Source of the DNA: Prevotella sp.
GTDB taxonomy: Bacteria; Bacteroidota; Bacteroidia; Bacteroidales; Bacteroidaceae
Length of the DNA: 60,365 bases
Reading direction: 5' to 3'
Assembly (NCBI GenBank): GCA_017940545.1
Contig: JAGAYI010000030.1
Location: forward strand, 1-60,365
Below, piece by piece: positions 8,102 to 14,987 of this stretch (its first letter is position 1; each line of letters begins with the position of its first letter). The notes beneath the pieces were generated by a model. The model searched no databases. It saw only the letters and a program-made list of their open reading frames with translations, and was not told the DNA's origin. Made by a program: the position numbers and the translations under genes.

Positions 8102-9769
8102 ATGCAGAAAATCATTATCTATCAGATATTCACACGGCTTTTCGGCAATCGCAATACGACTCGGCAAGAGAACGGTTCGATTGCCGAAAACGGTTGTGGC
8201 AAGATGAACGACTTTGACCAGGCAACGCTGAAGCGGATGGCCCGCATGGGCGTCAGTCACGTGTGGTACACCGGCTTGCTGCGCCATGCCACACAGACCG
8301 ACTACTCGCGTTACGGCATTCCCCGCAACCACCCTGCCATTGTGAAGGGCAAGGCCGGCTCGCCCTACGCCATTACCGACTACTACGACATTGACCCCGA
8401 CCTGGCCACCAGCGTTGAGCGGCGCATGCAGGAGTTCGAACAGCTGGTAGAGCGCACCCATCAGGCGGGAATGAAGGTGGTCATCGACTTTGTGCCCAAC
8501 CACGTGGCCCGCGAGTATCACTCCATAGCAAAACCCAAGGGGGTGAAAGACCTCGGACAGGGCGACGACCCGCAGCAAGGCTTCTCGCCGCAAAACAACT
8601 TCTACTACTGTCCCGGCGAACGCTTCGCGCCCCACTTCGACCTTTCCCGGGGGGCTGAGGAACCCTACTGCGAAGAGCCGGCAAAGGCTACGGGCAACGA
8701 CTGCTTCAACAACGCGCCGGGCGGCAACGACTGGTACGAGACCGTCAAGCTGAACTACGGCGTAGATTATTATGCCGGCAGGGTGGGGCACTTCGACCCC
8801 ATGCCCTCCACCTGGAAGAAGATGGCCGACATACTGCTCTTCTGGGCAGGCAAGCAGGTCGATGCCTTCCGCTGCGACATGGCCGAGATGGTGCCCGCCG
8901 AGTTCTGGGCCTACGCCACGACCAAGGTGCGCAGGAAGTACCCCCACGTGCAGTTCATCGGCGAGGTGTATAATCCCAATGAGTATCGTCACTATATTGC
9001 CAGTGGTTTTGATTATTTGTATGATAAGGTAGGGATGTATGACACCATGCGTGCCGTCATTTGCCATCAGGCTCCTGCTTCTGCCATCACCCGTGCGTGG
9101 CAGCAGACCGACGACATACGCCAGCACATGCTCTACTTTCTCGAGAATCATGATGAACAGCGTGTGGCCAGCGATTTCTTTGCCGGTTCCGGTATCAAAG
9201 GAATCCCCGGGCTTGTGGCTTCTGTCCTTATGCAGCAGAATCCCTTCATGCTCTATGCTGGTGAGGAGTACGGTGAGCGTGGCATGGACAAGGAGGGTTT
9301 CAGCGGCTGCGACGGGCGCACCACCATCTTCGACTACTGGAGCATTGACACCCTCTGCCGCGCAGCCTGGAAGACGCTCAGCGACGAGGAAAAGCAAATC
9401 TTTGAGATGCATCAGAAGGTCATGTCCCTGGCCGTGAAAGAGAAAGCGGTTACTGATGGCATATTCTTTGACCTGATGTATGTGAATGGGCATCTTGACA
9501 GGCAATATGTCTTTTTGCGTAAAGCAGACCGTGAATTGTTGCTGGTGGCTGTCAACTTCGATGACCGTCCTGTCAGTATCGGTGTGAACCTGCCTGCCCA
9601 TGCCTTTGACTTCCTTGGTATTCTTGAGAAAAAAATATCAGCAACTGATTTGTTGAGCGGCAAAAAGCAGACTCTGGACTTGAAAAAGGACGGCTGTCTG
9701 GCATTACAGCTCGAAACACGTGGTTGCGTGGTCTTTAAGATGAAACTACCCGCAAAGCTCGTAAAATGA
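8102..9769 (+). CDS. Cytoplasmic GH13 alpha-amylase-family glycoside hydrolase
   Basis: A 555-residue protein with the four GH13 conserved regions: DFVPNH (about 131-136), the nucleophile region DAFRCDMAEM, the acid/base region FIGEVYNP, and ENHDEQR for the third acidic residue. There is no signal peptide, so it likely acts on internal alpha-glucans or imported maltodextrins. A C-terminal beta domain is present. It could be an alpha-amylase, a trehalose-type enzyme or a glucanotransferase; the subfamily cannot be set from motifs alone. Its stop codon overlaps the start of the AlaX gene (ATGA), indicating translational coupling. Confidence 0.88.
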   Translation: MQKIIIYQIFTRLFGNRNTTRQENGSIAENGCGKMNDFDQATLKRMARMGVSHVWYTGLLRHATQTDYSRYGIPRNHPAIVKGKAGSPYAITDYYDIDPDLATSVERRMQEFEQLVERTHQAGMKVVIDFVPNHVAREYHSIAKPKGVKDLGQGDDPQQGFSPQNNFYYCPGERFAPHFDLSRGAEEPYCEEPAKATGNDCFNNAPGGNDWYETVKLNYGVDYYAGRVGHFDPMPSTWKKMADILLFWAGKQVDAFRCDMAEMVPAEFWAYATTKVRRKYPHVQFIGEVYNPNEYRHYIASGFDYLYDKVGMYDTMRAVICHQAPASAITRAWQQTDDIRQHMLYFLENHDEQRVASDFFAGSGIKGIPGLVASVLMQQNPFMLYAGEEYGERGMDKEGFSGCDGRTTIFDYWSIDTLCRAAWKTLSDEEKQIFEMHQKVMSLAVKEKAVTDGIFFDLMYVNGHLDRQYVFLRKADRELLLVAVNFDDRPVSIGVNLPAHAFDFLGILEKKISATDLLSGKKQTLDLKKDGCLALQLETRGCVVFKMKLPAKLVK

Positions 9770-10236
9770 ACGAAGATATAGTTTTAAACGAACACCATAA
9801 AGAGGAATTTCCTCCGGCACACACAGCCGAACATCTGCTGAACCAAACCATGGTTCGGCTGTTCGGCTGTGAGCGTTCGTTCAATGCCCATGTGGAACGG
9901 AAAAAAAGCAAAATGACGTTCAGACTTGACCACAAGCCGACCCGGCAGGAGGAACGCGAGATAGAGCGTGAGATGCAGCGGCTCATCGATGAGGACCTCC
10001 CCGTCACCTTCGAGTTCGTCACCCGCGACACCCTGCCCGAAGGCGTCTCGCCCGATCGCCTGCCCGACGATGCCAGTGAGACCATCCGTCTGGTGCGCAT
10101 CGGCGACTACGACGTCTGTCCCTGCATCGGAAAGCATGTGCGTTCAACGTCGCAGATAGGCCGTTTCGAAATGCTCGGCACCAATTGGGACGAGCACGAA
10201 AAAACCTTCCGCGTCCGCTTCAAGGTCGTACAGTAG
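9766..10236 (+). CDS. AlaX-like alanyl-tRNA trans-editing domain protein
   Basis: A 156-residue stand-alone relative of the second additional (editing) domain of alanyl- and threonyl-tRNA synthetases, which hydrolyses mischarged aminoacyl-tRNA. Zinc-site motifs are visible as HTAEH at 19-23 and CIGKH at 120-124. It overlaps the upstream GH13 gene by 4 bases. Its final 80 bases are repeated almost exactly at 11202-11281, and the natural terminator of the operon seems to lie after that second copy. The present 3' end ends in Val-Val-Gln where the second copy ends Val-Val. Confidence 0.85.
   Translation: MNEDIVLNEHHKEEFPPAHTAEHLLNQTMVRLFGCERSFNAHVERKKSKMTFRLDHKPTRQEEREIEREMQRLIDEDLPVTFEFVTRDTLPEGVSPDRLPDDASETIRLVRIGDYDVCPCIGKHVRSTSQIGRFEMLGTNWDEHEKTFRVRFKVVQ
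10150..10229 (+). repeat. att-like direct repeat, left copy (3' end of AlaX gene)
   Basis: 80 bases matching 11202-11281 at 78 of 80 positions. The two differences (T/C in an Asn codon, C/A in a Val codon) are both silent in the AlaX frame. Duplication of a gene's 3' end around inserted DNA is the usual footprint of site-specific integration. Confidence 0.85.
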
Positions 10237-10323
10237 CCCCCTTCACATCCTGTGTGCACTAAGAATTAGGCAACATTGGTAACTATAAACAGTAAAATCG
10301 GCCATTGGTGCGCAAATTAATTG

Positions 10324-10668
10324 TTACATAGCCACCGAGGCCTCCACCTTCTCCTCCAGCGCATTCTTGATATAGGCGTTTAGCGTTATGCCGGCCTGAC
10401 GGGCAAGCATGGAAATCTGACGGTGGATGGCGGGAGTCAGTCTGATGTTCAAAATACCGCTATAACTCTTGTCGGGTTCAATTCCCTCGTCCTTGCAATA
10501 GGCCAGATAGTCATCCACAGCCTCGTGAAAGGCTTCAGTCAGTTCTTTAACGCTCTCGCCCTCGAAGTTAACCAACCCATTGATGCCCTCTATCTTTCCG
10601 AAGAAAACGCCGTCCTTTTCGCTAAACGAAACTGATCCCAGATACCCTTTGTAAGTCATTGTATTCAT
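10324..10668 (-). CDS. hicB: HicB-family antitoxin
   Basis: A 114-residue antitoxin of a type II HicAB module. The N-terminal part has the partly degraded RNase H-like HicB fold (YKGYLGSVSFSEKDGVFFGK). The C-terminal part (about 72-108) looks like a ribbon-helix-helix, LNIRLTPAIHRQISMLARQ, for autoregulation. It follows hicA by 15 bases on the same strand. The pair lies between the two copies of the AlaX 3' end, so it arrived with that insertion. Confidence 0.9.
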   Translation of the reverse strand: MNTMTYKGYLGSVSFSEKDGVFFGKIEGINGLVNFEGESVKELTEAFHEAVDDYLAYCKDEGIEPDKSYSGILNIRLTPAIHRQISMLARQAGITLNAYIKNALEEKVEASVAM

Positions 10669-10683
10669 ATTCCTGTCCTCCCG

Positions 10684-10941
10684 TTATTTAATAAAACCTG
10701 CTTCTTTTAAATCATCATAAACCTGTTTCATAGCATAGCCCTTCACAATATTGCCAGGGTGTGGCTTATGTAGCATGATGGGACGTTTGTTACCATTCTT
10801 AAAGATTACACGCGAACCTGACGTTCTGCCTTTTTCGCCCCTCTCATAACCAAAACCCTCAAGGAGCCTTTGCATTTCATCGAATGTAAAGTCAGAAGGC
10901 AATTTGAGAAACCTCTCGCGTAACTTTTCCTTTGTTCCCAT
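10684..10941 (-). CDS. hicA: HicA-family mRNA interferase toxin
   Basis: An 85-residue dsRBD-like toxin. I chose the ATG at 10941 (MGTKEKLRE) because the promoter at 10964-10995 puts the transcript start near 10957, downstream of the longer in-frame start at 10989. GSRVIFKNG and LHKPHPGN match the HicA branch with Arg in the first motif and the histidines in HKPHP. Gene order toxin-antitoxin is the usual one. Confidence 0.88.
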   Translation of the reverse strand: MGTKEKLRERFLKLPSDFTFDEMQRLLEGFGYERGEKGRTSGSRVIFKNGNKRPIMLHKPHPGNIVKGYAMKQVYDDLKEAGFIK

Positions 10942-10963
10942 GCTGTTTATTCCTTTGACGCCA

Positions 10964-10995
10964 CAAAAGTAACTATAATTTAGTTGCAAACCAAA
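10964..10995 (-). promoter_or_regulatory. Promoter of hicAB
   Basis: On the minus strand TACTTTTG (10964-10971) is the -7 box and TTTG (10992-10995) the -33 box, 20 bases apart. Confidence 0.7.
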
Positions 10996-11117
10996 TTTTT
11001 CCTAATTTTTTCTTGTTGTATGACTAAAAAACAAATATAATTTGCGTTGGCTATTATTCAAAATGTTCCGAAACTTGCATGTAGACAGAACATAGTAAGC
11101 AATAATGGTGGCGCGAC

Positions 11118-11200
11118 GCATTATAAAACTATAATGCAACATGGCTAAATCATTAATTGAAGAACTGCCTCGCATCGTGTGCGAAGGCAGGCGTGAGGAC
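11118..11200 (+). pseudogene. 5' stub of a DNA methyltransferase-like gene
   Basis: A perfect 8-bp hairpin (GCATTATA/TATAATGC, 11118-11137) is followed at 11141 by an ATG and 20 codons reading MAKSLIEELPRIVCEGRRE. This resembles, from memory, the start of large site-specific adenine methyltransferases of the type III Mod kind. The reading frame then runs straight into the AlaX tail copy and loses all similarity. I interpret it as the stub left when an inserted restriction-modification gene was deleted by recombination. The 75-codon open frame continuing to 11368 is an artefact of that junction. Confidence 0.5.
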
Positions 11201-11201
11201 C

Positions 11202-11285
11202 TCGCAGATAGGCCGTTTCGAAATGCTCGGCACCAACTGGGACGAGCACGAAAAAACCTTCCGCGTACGCTTCAAGGTCGTCTGA
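11202..11285 (+). pseudogene. Second copy of the AlaX 3' end
   Basis: Right copy of the 80-bp direct repeat (11202-11281) plus its TGA stop. In the AlaX frame it encodes the last 27 residues of the protein, ending Val-Val. It has no start and is separated from the intact gene by the hicAB insert. It is followed by the terminator-like hairpin at 11321, so it is probably the original end of the fabD-GH13-AlaX operon. Confidence 0.85.
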
Positions 11286-11320
11286 TTCTTAGTAGAGACA
11301 GAGCGTCGAGAGACAACAAA

Positions 11321-11347
11321 AGAAGCCCTCCTTCCGGGGGGCTTCTT
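11321..11347 (+). terminator. Terminator-like hairpin, original end of the AlaX operon
   Basis: AGAAGCCC (11321-11328) pairs with GGGCTTCT (11339-11346), extended by C-G and T-G pairs. No long T run follows. Confidence 0.6.
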
Positions 11348-11388
11348 CATTCACTCCGTAATCCGTAATCCTTCATCCGTAATCCGCC

Positions 11389-11832
11389 CTACGGCTCGGG
11401 CTGCGGCTTGGTCTGCTGCACGTAGTTCTCGTAGCGCTTCAGCTTGCGCTCGGGCATGAGCGTCTGGATGGTGCCGCTGCTGGTCTTCTTGCGCTCGGCG
11501 CGGAACAGCACGCCCACGGACTTCACGTTCTCCTCGACGTCGTAGGGTTCCGCGTCGGTCACCGCTTGGTACTTGGCGTGCATGCGGGGCGAGAAGCTGC
11601 CGATGCCGTCCAGCTTGACTGCGAAGCCAGCCTCCAGCTGGTCGGTGATGACCTCTGCCAGTTCCGCGAGCACGGCCTTCACGTCCGACCGTTTCACCGA
11701 GGCGTTGCGCTGGATGATTTCCGCCACCTTGTCGGTGTCGATGTTGCCCAGCAGTTTGACACGCGCGACCTGCTGTCCGTAGTAGTCGCTCTTGCGGTTG
11801 TTGTTCACTTGTAGTACAAAATTTACTGCCAT
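11389..11832 (-). CDS. HU-HIG family DNA-binding protein
   Basis: A 147-residue HU-like protein of the Bacteroidetes HU-HIG type. The N-terminus has the family pattern NNNRKSDYYGQQVARVK, followed by the histone-like fold with KLDGIGSF near residues 88-95. The C-terminus is a charged tail rich in Lys, Pro and Gln. Such genes are common beside capsule and VirE/primase accessory regions, as here, though the exact role is unknown. A paralogue with a similar N-terminal layout lies at 42816-43334. Confidence 0.8.
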   Translation of the reverse strand: MAVNFVLQVNNNRKSDYYGQQVARVKLLGNIDTDKVAEIIQRNASVKRSDVKAVLAELAEVITDQLEAGFAVKLDGIGSFSPRMHAKYQAVTDAEPYDVEENVKSVGVLFRAERKKTSSGTIQTLMPERKLKRYENYVQQTKPQPEP

Positions 11833-12192
11833 GATGTTAGAAAATTAAAGGGTTAAACATTAAACATTAAACATTAAAGATTAAACATTAAAAATTATGC
11901 ATTAAGCATTAAAAGGTTGTTTCTCGTGGTATCAGACCAACTTGATTTATCGTCTTCGTATTCGAATTATTACACTACAAAGGTACAAAAATTATCCGAA
12001 ACCACCAAATTTTAAGACGTTTATTTTCAACTTTTTTACTACTTTTATTCTACTATTTCTTTAAGGTTTTGAAAGTGCCGTTTTGACCTTCTGAAAGCGC
12101 CGTTTTCAGCGCAGGAAATCACCGAGTTTGACCGTGAAAGTGCCGCTTACATTTGCTTAAAACGGCACTTACGGGAGGGGTTGGTTTCAGTA
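11833..12192. other. Intergenic region with ATTAAACATTAA-type and GAAAGTGCCG repeats
   Basis: About 11846-11912 is made of reiterated TTAAACATTAAA-like units. Further on, GAAAGTGCCG-type units appear at about 12073, 12094 (one change) and 12137, with an inverted copy near 12159, forming potential hairpins. CAAAGGTACAAA near 11980 reads as a TAcCTTTG promoter for the HU-HIG gene on the minus strand. No gene is seen. Confidence 0.5.
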
Positions 12193-12223
12193 ATGCGGAA
12201 AGTAGGAAATGCGGAAAGTGGAC
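12193..12223 (+). repeat. Iteron-like repeat, copy A
   Basis: 31 bases built from GGAAAGT units. It matches copy C (19313-19343) at 28 of 31 positions in direct orientation and is opposed by inverted copy B (12340-12371). Confidence 0.7.
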
Positions 12224-12239
12224 ATTAAGCATTTTCAGA

Positions 12240-12371
12240 GTGCGGAAAAGAGACATTTATAGTATAATTTTTTTTTAATTATTATTATTACCATTATATT
12301 ATATCTCTATTATATCTCCCCTCCTTAAAATACCTTTATGTCCACTTTCCTACTTTCCTACTTTCCTACTT
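12240..12371. repeat. AT-rich block and inverted iteron copy B (candidate origin)
   Basis: About 12255-12325 is almost pure A+T, including long T runs and ATTATTATTATTACC. It is bounded on the right by GTCCACTTTCC followed by TACTTTCC units (12340-12371), the reverse complement of copies A and C. Iterons beside an easily melted stretch, with a primase/helicase 4 kb away, resemble a replication origin of an integrated element. A cruciform or recombination site is an alternative. Confidence 0.4.
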
Positions 12372-12385
12372 TTTCGGTGATTTTG

Positions 12386-12417
12386 TTTGGTTGTTTCAGA
12401 ATTATTATCTATTTTTG
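12386..12417 (+). promoter_or_regulatory. Promoter of the leader RNA / nuclease-channel operon
   Basis: TTTG at 12386-12389 and TATTTTTG at 12410-12417 lie 20 bases apart. Transcription would start near 12424, leaving a leader of about 300 nt before the nuclease gene. Confidence 0.7.
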
Positions 12418-12535
12418 CAAATGGAATCGGTATATCATCATCATAAATGATGCTTGCTCTTTGTGGCAAGACTCCCTGAGTGCAGGGGCCGGTGCAATTT
12501 TATTAGAAAGAATAGAAGCGTTATGCTCGTCTTGT

Positions 12536-12645
12536 ATCTAGAAACCTGAGAAATTTCCAGTACGGCAAGAGATCATGATAGCTTCCACGCAAGGCGTGGA
12601 AAGTTGTCACTTCTCCCGTACAAGGTTTTCTCAGGACCGCTAGAT
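12536..12645 (+). ncRNA. Structured leader RNA, copy 1
   Basis: Four nested stems are visible: ATCTAG/CTAGAT (12536-12541 with 12640-12645), CCTGAGAAA/TTTCTCAGG (12545-12553 with 12627-12635), GTACGG/CCGTAC (12560-12565 with 12616-12621) and the apical TTCCACGC/GCGTGGAA (12583-12590 with 12594-12601). The unpaired segments GCAAG, ATAG before the apical stem, and AAGG before the closing strands recur in the same places in the RNA at 45873-45990. It lies inside the 5' leader of the nuclease-channel operon. It is not a riboswitch or ribozyme class I recognise, and no reverse transcriptase, IscB or tRNA is nearby. Confidence 0.65.
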
Positions 12646-12731
12646 GAAGATGTGAACATACAGTTCCACGCTTCTCACATTAATAGGATGGTCTTCTGTG
12701 GGACCAGAAGGCTAAGTTAAATTAAAAAACT

Positions 12732-13826
12732 ATGGATTTTAAAGATTCTATTTTACAATTAGCTGAACGTGTTTCATCCCTGAAGGAATCCATCCAAACG
12801 GAAGAGGCCACAAAGAATGCGTTTATCATGCCATTTATTCAGATGCTGGGATATGATGTTTTCAATCCATTGGAGGTAGTTCCTGAAATGGATTGTGATA
12901 TTGCCAAGAAGAAGGGGGAAAAGATAGACTATGCTATCATGAAGGATGGTGCGCCAATTATGTTGATTGAGTGCAAGCATTGGAAGCAGGACTTAAACTT
13001 GCATGACAACCAGTTGAAGCGTTATTACGTTGCCTCCAAAGCAAAATTCGGAGTATTGACGAATGGCATCGTCTATAGATTCTATGCAGACTTAATCAAG
13101 GAGAACATCATGGATGACGTACCCTTCTTAGAGATAAATCTGGAGAAAATCCGAGAGGCACAAATAGAGGAAGTTAAGAAGTTCTGTAAGGAGAACTTTG
13201 ATCTGGACAATATTCTCAGTAGTGCCAACGAGCTTAAGTACATGTCGGAAGTCAAGAAGGTGATACGTTCAGAATTCTCGGAACCATCTCCAGAACTTGT
13301 TAAGTTGCTGACGAAGCGTGTCTATGAAGGCATCGTTACGCAGAAGGTTCTTGATCAGTTTACTGATATTGTACTTCGGGCATTGAAGAGTCATATCAAC
13401 GATGTGATGAGTGAGAAACTCGGAATAGCCATTAAAGCTACAGAAGTTGCGGGTGCTCCTATTCAGACGACTTCGGCTCCGATTGTGCAAAAACAAGAAG
13501 AGGAGATGACGAAAGAAGACGAAAAAGCTTCGAAGATAAACACCACTATGGAAGAGATGGAAGGCTATTACATCGTAAAGAGTATTGTATGCGAGGTAAT
13601 CTCCTCAGAACGAGTTACCTATCGTGACTCTCAATCATACTTTGCAATCTTTGCTGACGATAATAACCGCAGACCCATTTGTCGGTTGCACTTCAACAAC
13701 ACAAACAACAAGCGCATAGGTTTTGTCGATGAGAACAGGAATGAACAGATGGAAACCATAGAGAAGCTGGATGACATTTATAATTTCAAGAAACAGTTGC
13801 TTGAGGCAGCAAAACGATATGTTTAA
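12732..13826 (+). CDS. PD-(D/E)XK nuclease-like protein, HsdR N-terminal type
   Basis: A 364-residue protein whose first 160 residues look like the N-terminal nuclease domain of type I restriction HsdR subunits (COG4748-like). Visible are a helix with TEEATKNAFIMPFIQMLGYD, then D66 (KIDYAIM) and E80-x-K82 (LIECKHW), the PD-D-ExK triad, and a conserved QLKRYY helix. The motor domains of HsdR are absent. The C-terminal third (about 265-364) is a separate domain. The stop codon abuts the ATG of a voltage-gated channel gene, so the two are coexpressed. Lower G+C than the flanking core genes suggests transfer. A defence role is inference. Confidence 0.75.
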   Translation: MDFKDSILQLAERVSSLKESIQTEEATKNAFIMPFIQMLGYDVFNPLEVVPEMDCDIAKKKGEKIDYAIMKDGAPIMLIECKHWKQDLNLHDNQLKRYYVASKAKFGVLTNGIVYRFYADLIKENIMDDVPFLEINLEKIREAQIEEVKKFCKENFDLDNILSSANELKYMSEVKKVIRSEFSEPSPELVKLLTKRVYEGIVTQKVLDQFTDIVLRALKSHINDVMSEKLGIAIKATEVAGAPIQTTSAPIVQKQEEEMTKEDEKASKINTTMEEMEGYYIVKSIVCEVISSERVTYRDSQSYFAIFADDNNRRPICRLHFNNTNNKRIGFVDENRNEQMETIEKLDDIYNFKKQLLEAAKRYV

Positions 13827-14597
13827 ATGGAGTCGGTAAAACGTTTCTTTACGAATGACATTATAATGCTGGTGTTGGTGCTTATCAACACTGGCATTAT
13901 ATTTATTAGTGGTTTTATTTCCGAACAAGGGGGAACACTTCTAATCATAGACAGCCTGTTTACTTTGCTGTTTATGTTTGAGGCAGTGGTTAAGATTCAT
14001 GTACATGGATTCTCTGGCTACTGGTCTGATGGATGGAACCGTTTTGACTTTATACTTGTCCTGTTAGCTCTACCATCCTGTATTAACGTTTTCGGATATG
14101 ATTTCCCGGGTACAAGCATACTGTTATCATTGAGAATGATGCGTGCGTTCAAGTCCTTCCGCTTACTGAAATTCATTCCAAATGTTGACAATCTTCTGAA
14201 CGGCATTAAACTGGCATTCAAAGCTTCGTACATTGTGGCTATCGGCATGATTGTTTTCTTATTAATCTTCAGTATAATAACAACATTCCTCTTCGGAAGC
14301 GCAGCACCACATTATTTTGGCAATCCTGCACTCAGTGTGTATTCCATCTTCCGTCTATTCACCATCGAAGGCTGGTATGAGATGCCTGAAGCTATTGCAG
14401 CAAATAGTGGAACGGCAATGGCTGTCTTTGCACGAATTTATTTCTCAATTCTTCTTTTCATGGGAGGCATCATCGGCATGAGTCTTGTAAATAGTATTTT
14501 TGTGGATGCTATGGCGTCAGACAATAATGACGAGGTTCTTGACAAACTATCTCAACTGGAAAAGAAACTTGACAAACTGAACACAAAAGATATTTGA
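13827..14597 (+). CDS. Voltage-gated cation channel, NaChBac-like
   Basis: A 256-residue six-helix ion-transport protein. Helices S1-S3 are at about 10-85. S4 has regularly spaced positive residues (LRMMRAFKSFRLLKF, 102-116: R103, R106, K109, R112, K115). S5 is at about 134-157, the selectivity filter TIEGW at 179-183, and S6 at about 202-228. A heptad-like coiled coil ends the protein (about 236-252), as in bacterial tetrameric Nav channels. The EGW filter is closer to calcium-channel repeats than the usual ESW. It starts one base after the stop of the nuclease gene. Such an operon partner is unusual for a channel. Confidence 0.85.
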   Translation: MESVKRFFTNDIIMLVLVLINTGIIFISGFISEQGGTLLIIDSLFTLLFMFEAVVKIHVHGFSGYWSDGWNRFDFILVLLALPSCINVFGYDFPGTSILLSLRMMRAFKSFRLLKFIPNVDNLLNGIKLAFKASYIVAIGMIVFLLIFSIITTFLFGSAAPHYFGNPALSVYSIFRLFTIEGWYEMPEAIAANSGTAMAVFARIYFSILLFMGGIIGMSLVNSIFVDAMASDNNDEVLDKLSQLEKKLDKLNTKDI

Positions 14598-14987
14598 AGA
14601 AAGCCTATAGTTTTCGAATTATTTTTTTTTGATAAATTAATAAAAAATATTACCTTTGCCCACGGCAGGATATGAGTGCACAGCGGAACCGACCCGCTGT
14701 GTGCACAGATAAAGAGATTGATACCAAAGTGTTCGACCTCTACGGACTTATACAATTTACGTACACACTATGTGTACTTCAACATATTTCCATTTTTGAA
14801 TTACAAACTTAATTTTTTGTCTATAGGAATAAAAAAATAGAACAACCTGTCAGCCACATTAGCGGCTACCCGGACCTGAAGTGATTGGTTATGTAACAGG
14901 ATGCGCCAACAACTCTGAACATCAGAGACTATATTAGGCACCGCAGGACGCACTTCGTAGTTAACCCTTTAAAACGCTCAATCTAAT
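14598..14987 (+). other. Promoter and hairpin-rich leader of the ATP-cone gene
   Basis: TTTG (14628-14631) and TACCTTTG (14651-14658), 19 bases apart, form a promoter. The roughly 320-nt leader has the hairpin CACAGCGG/CCGCTGTG near 14677-14701, the perfect palindrome GTACACA-cta-TGTGTAC at 14760-14776, CCTGT/ACAGG enclosing about 14846-14902, and CTCTG/CAGAG near 14915-14927. It does not match the fold of the leader RNA at 12536. No gene is seen in this gap. Confidence 0.5.

Noticed and set aside
11141-11368. 75-codon frame as a real gene
   Set aside because: Its second half reads the AlaX tail copy out of frame and then a terminator; it is a junction artefact.
11846-11912. TTAAACATTAAA tandem units as a CRISPR or iteron array
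   Set aside because: Units are short, degenerate and without spacers; such low-complexity runs are usual between Bacteroidetes genes.
12193-12371. Invertible promoter flanked by inverted repeats
   Set aside because: No TAnnTTTG box in either orientation lies between the repeats, and no invertase gene is nearby.
12536-12645. Retron, IscB/HEARO omega RNA or group I/II intron
   Set aside because: No reverse transcriptase, IscB or intron protein nearby, and no domain V or P7-like core; the gene downstream is intact.
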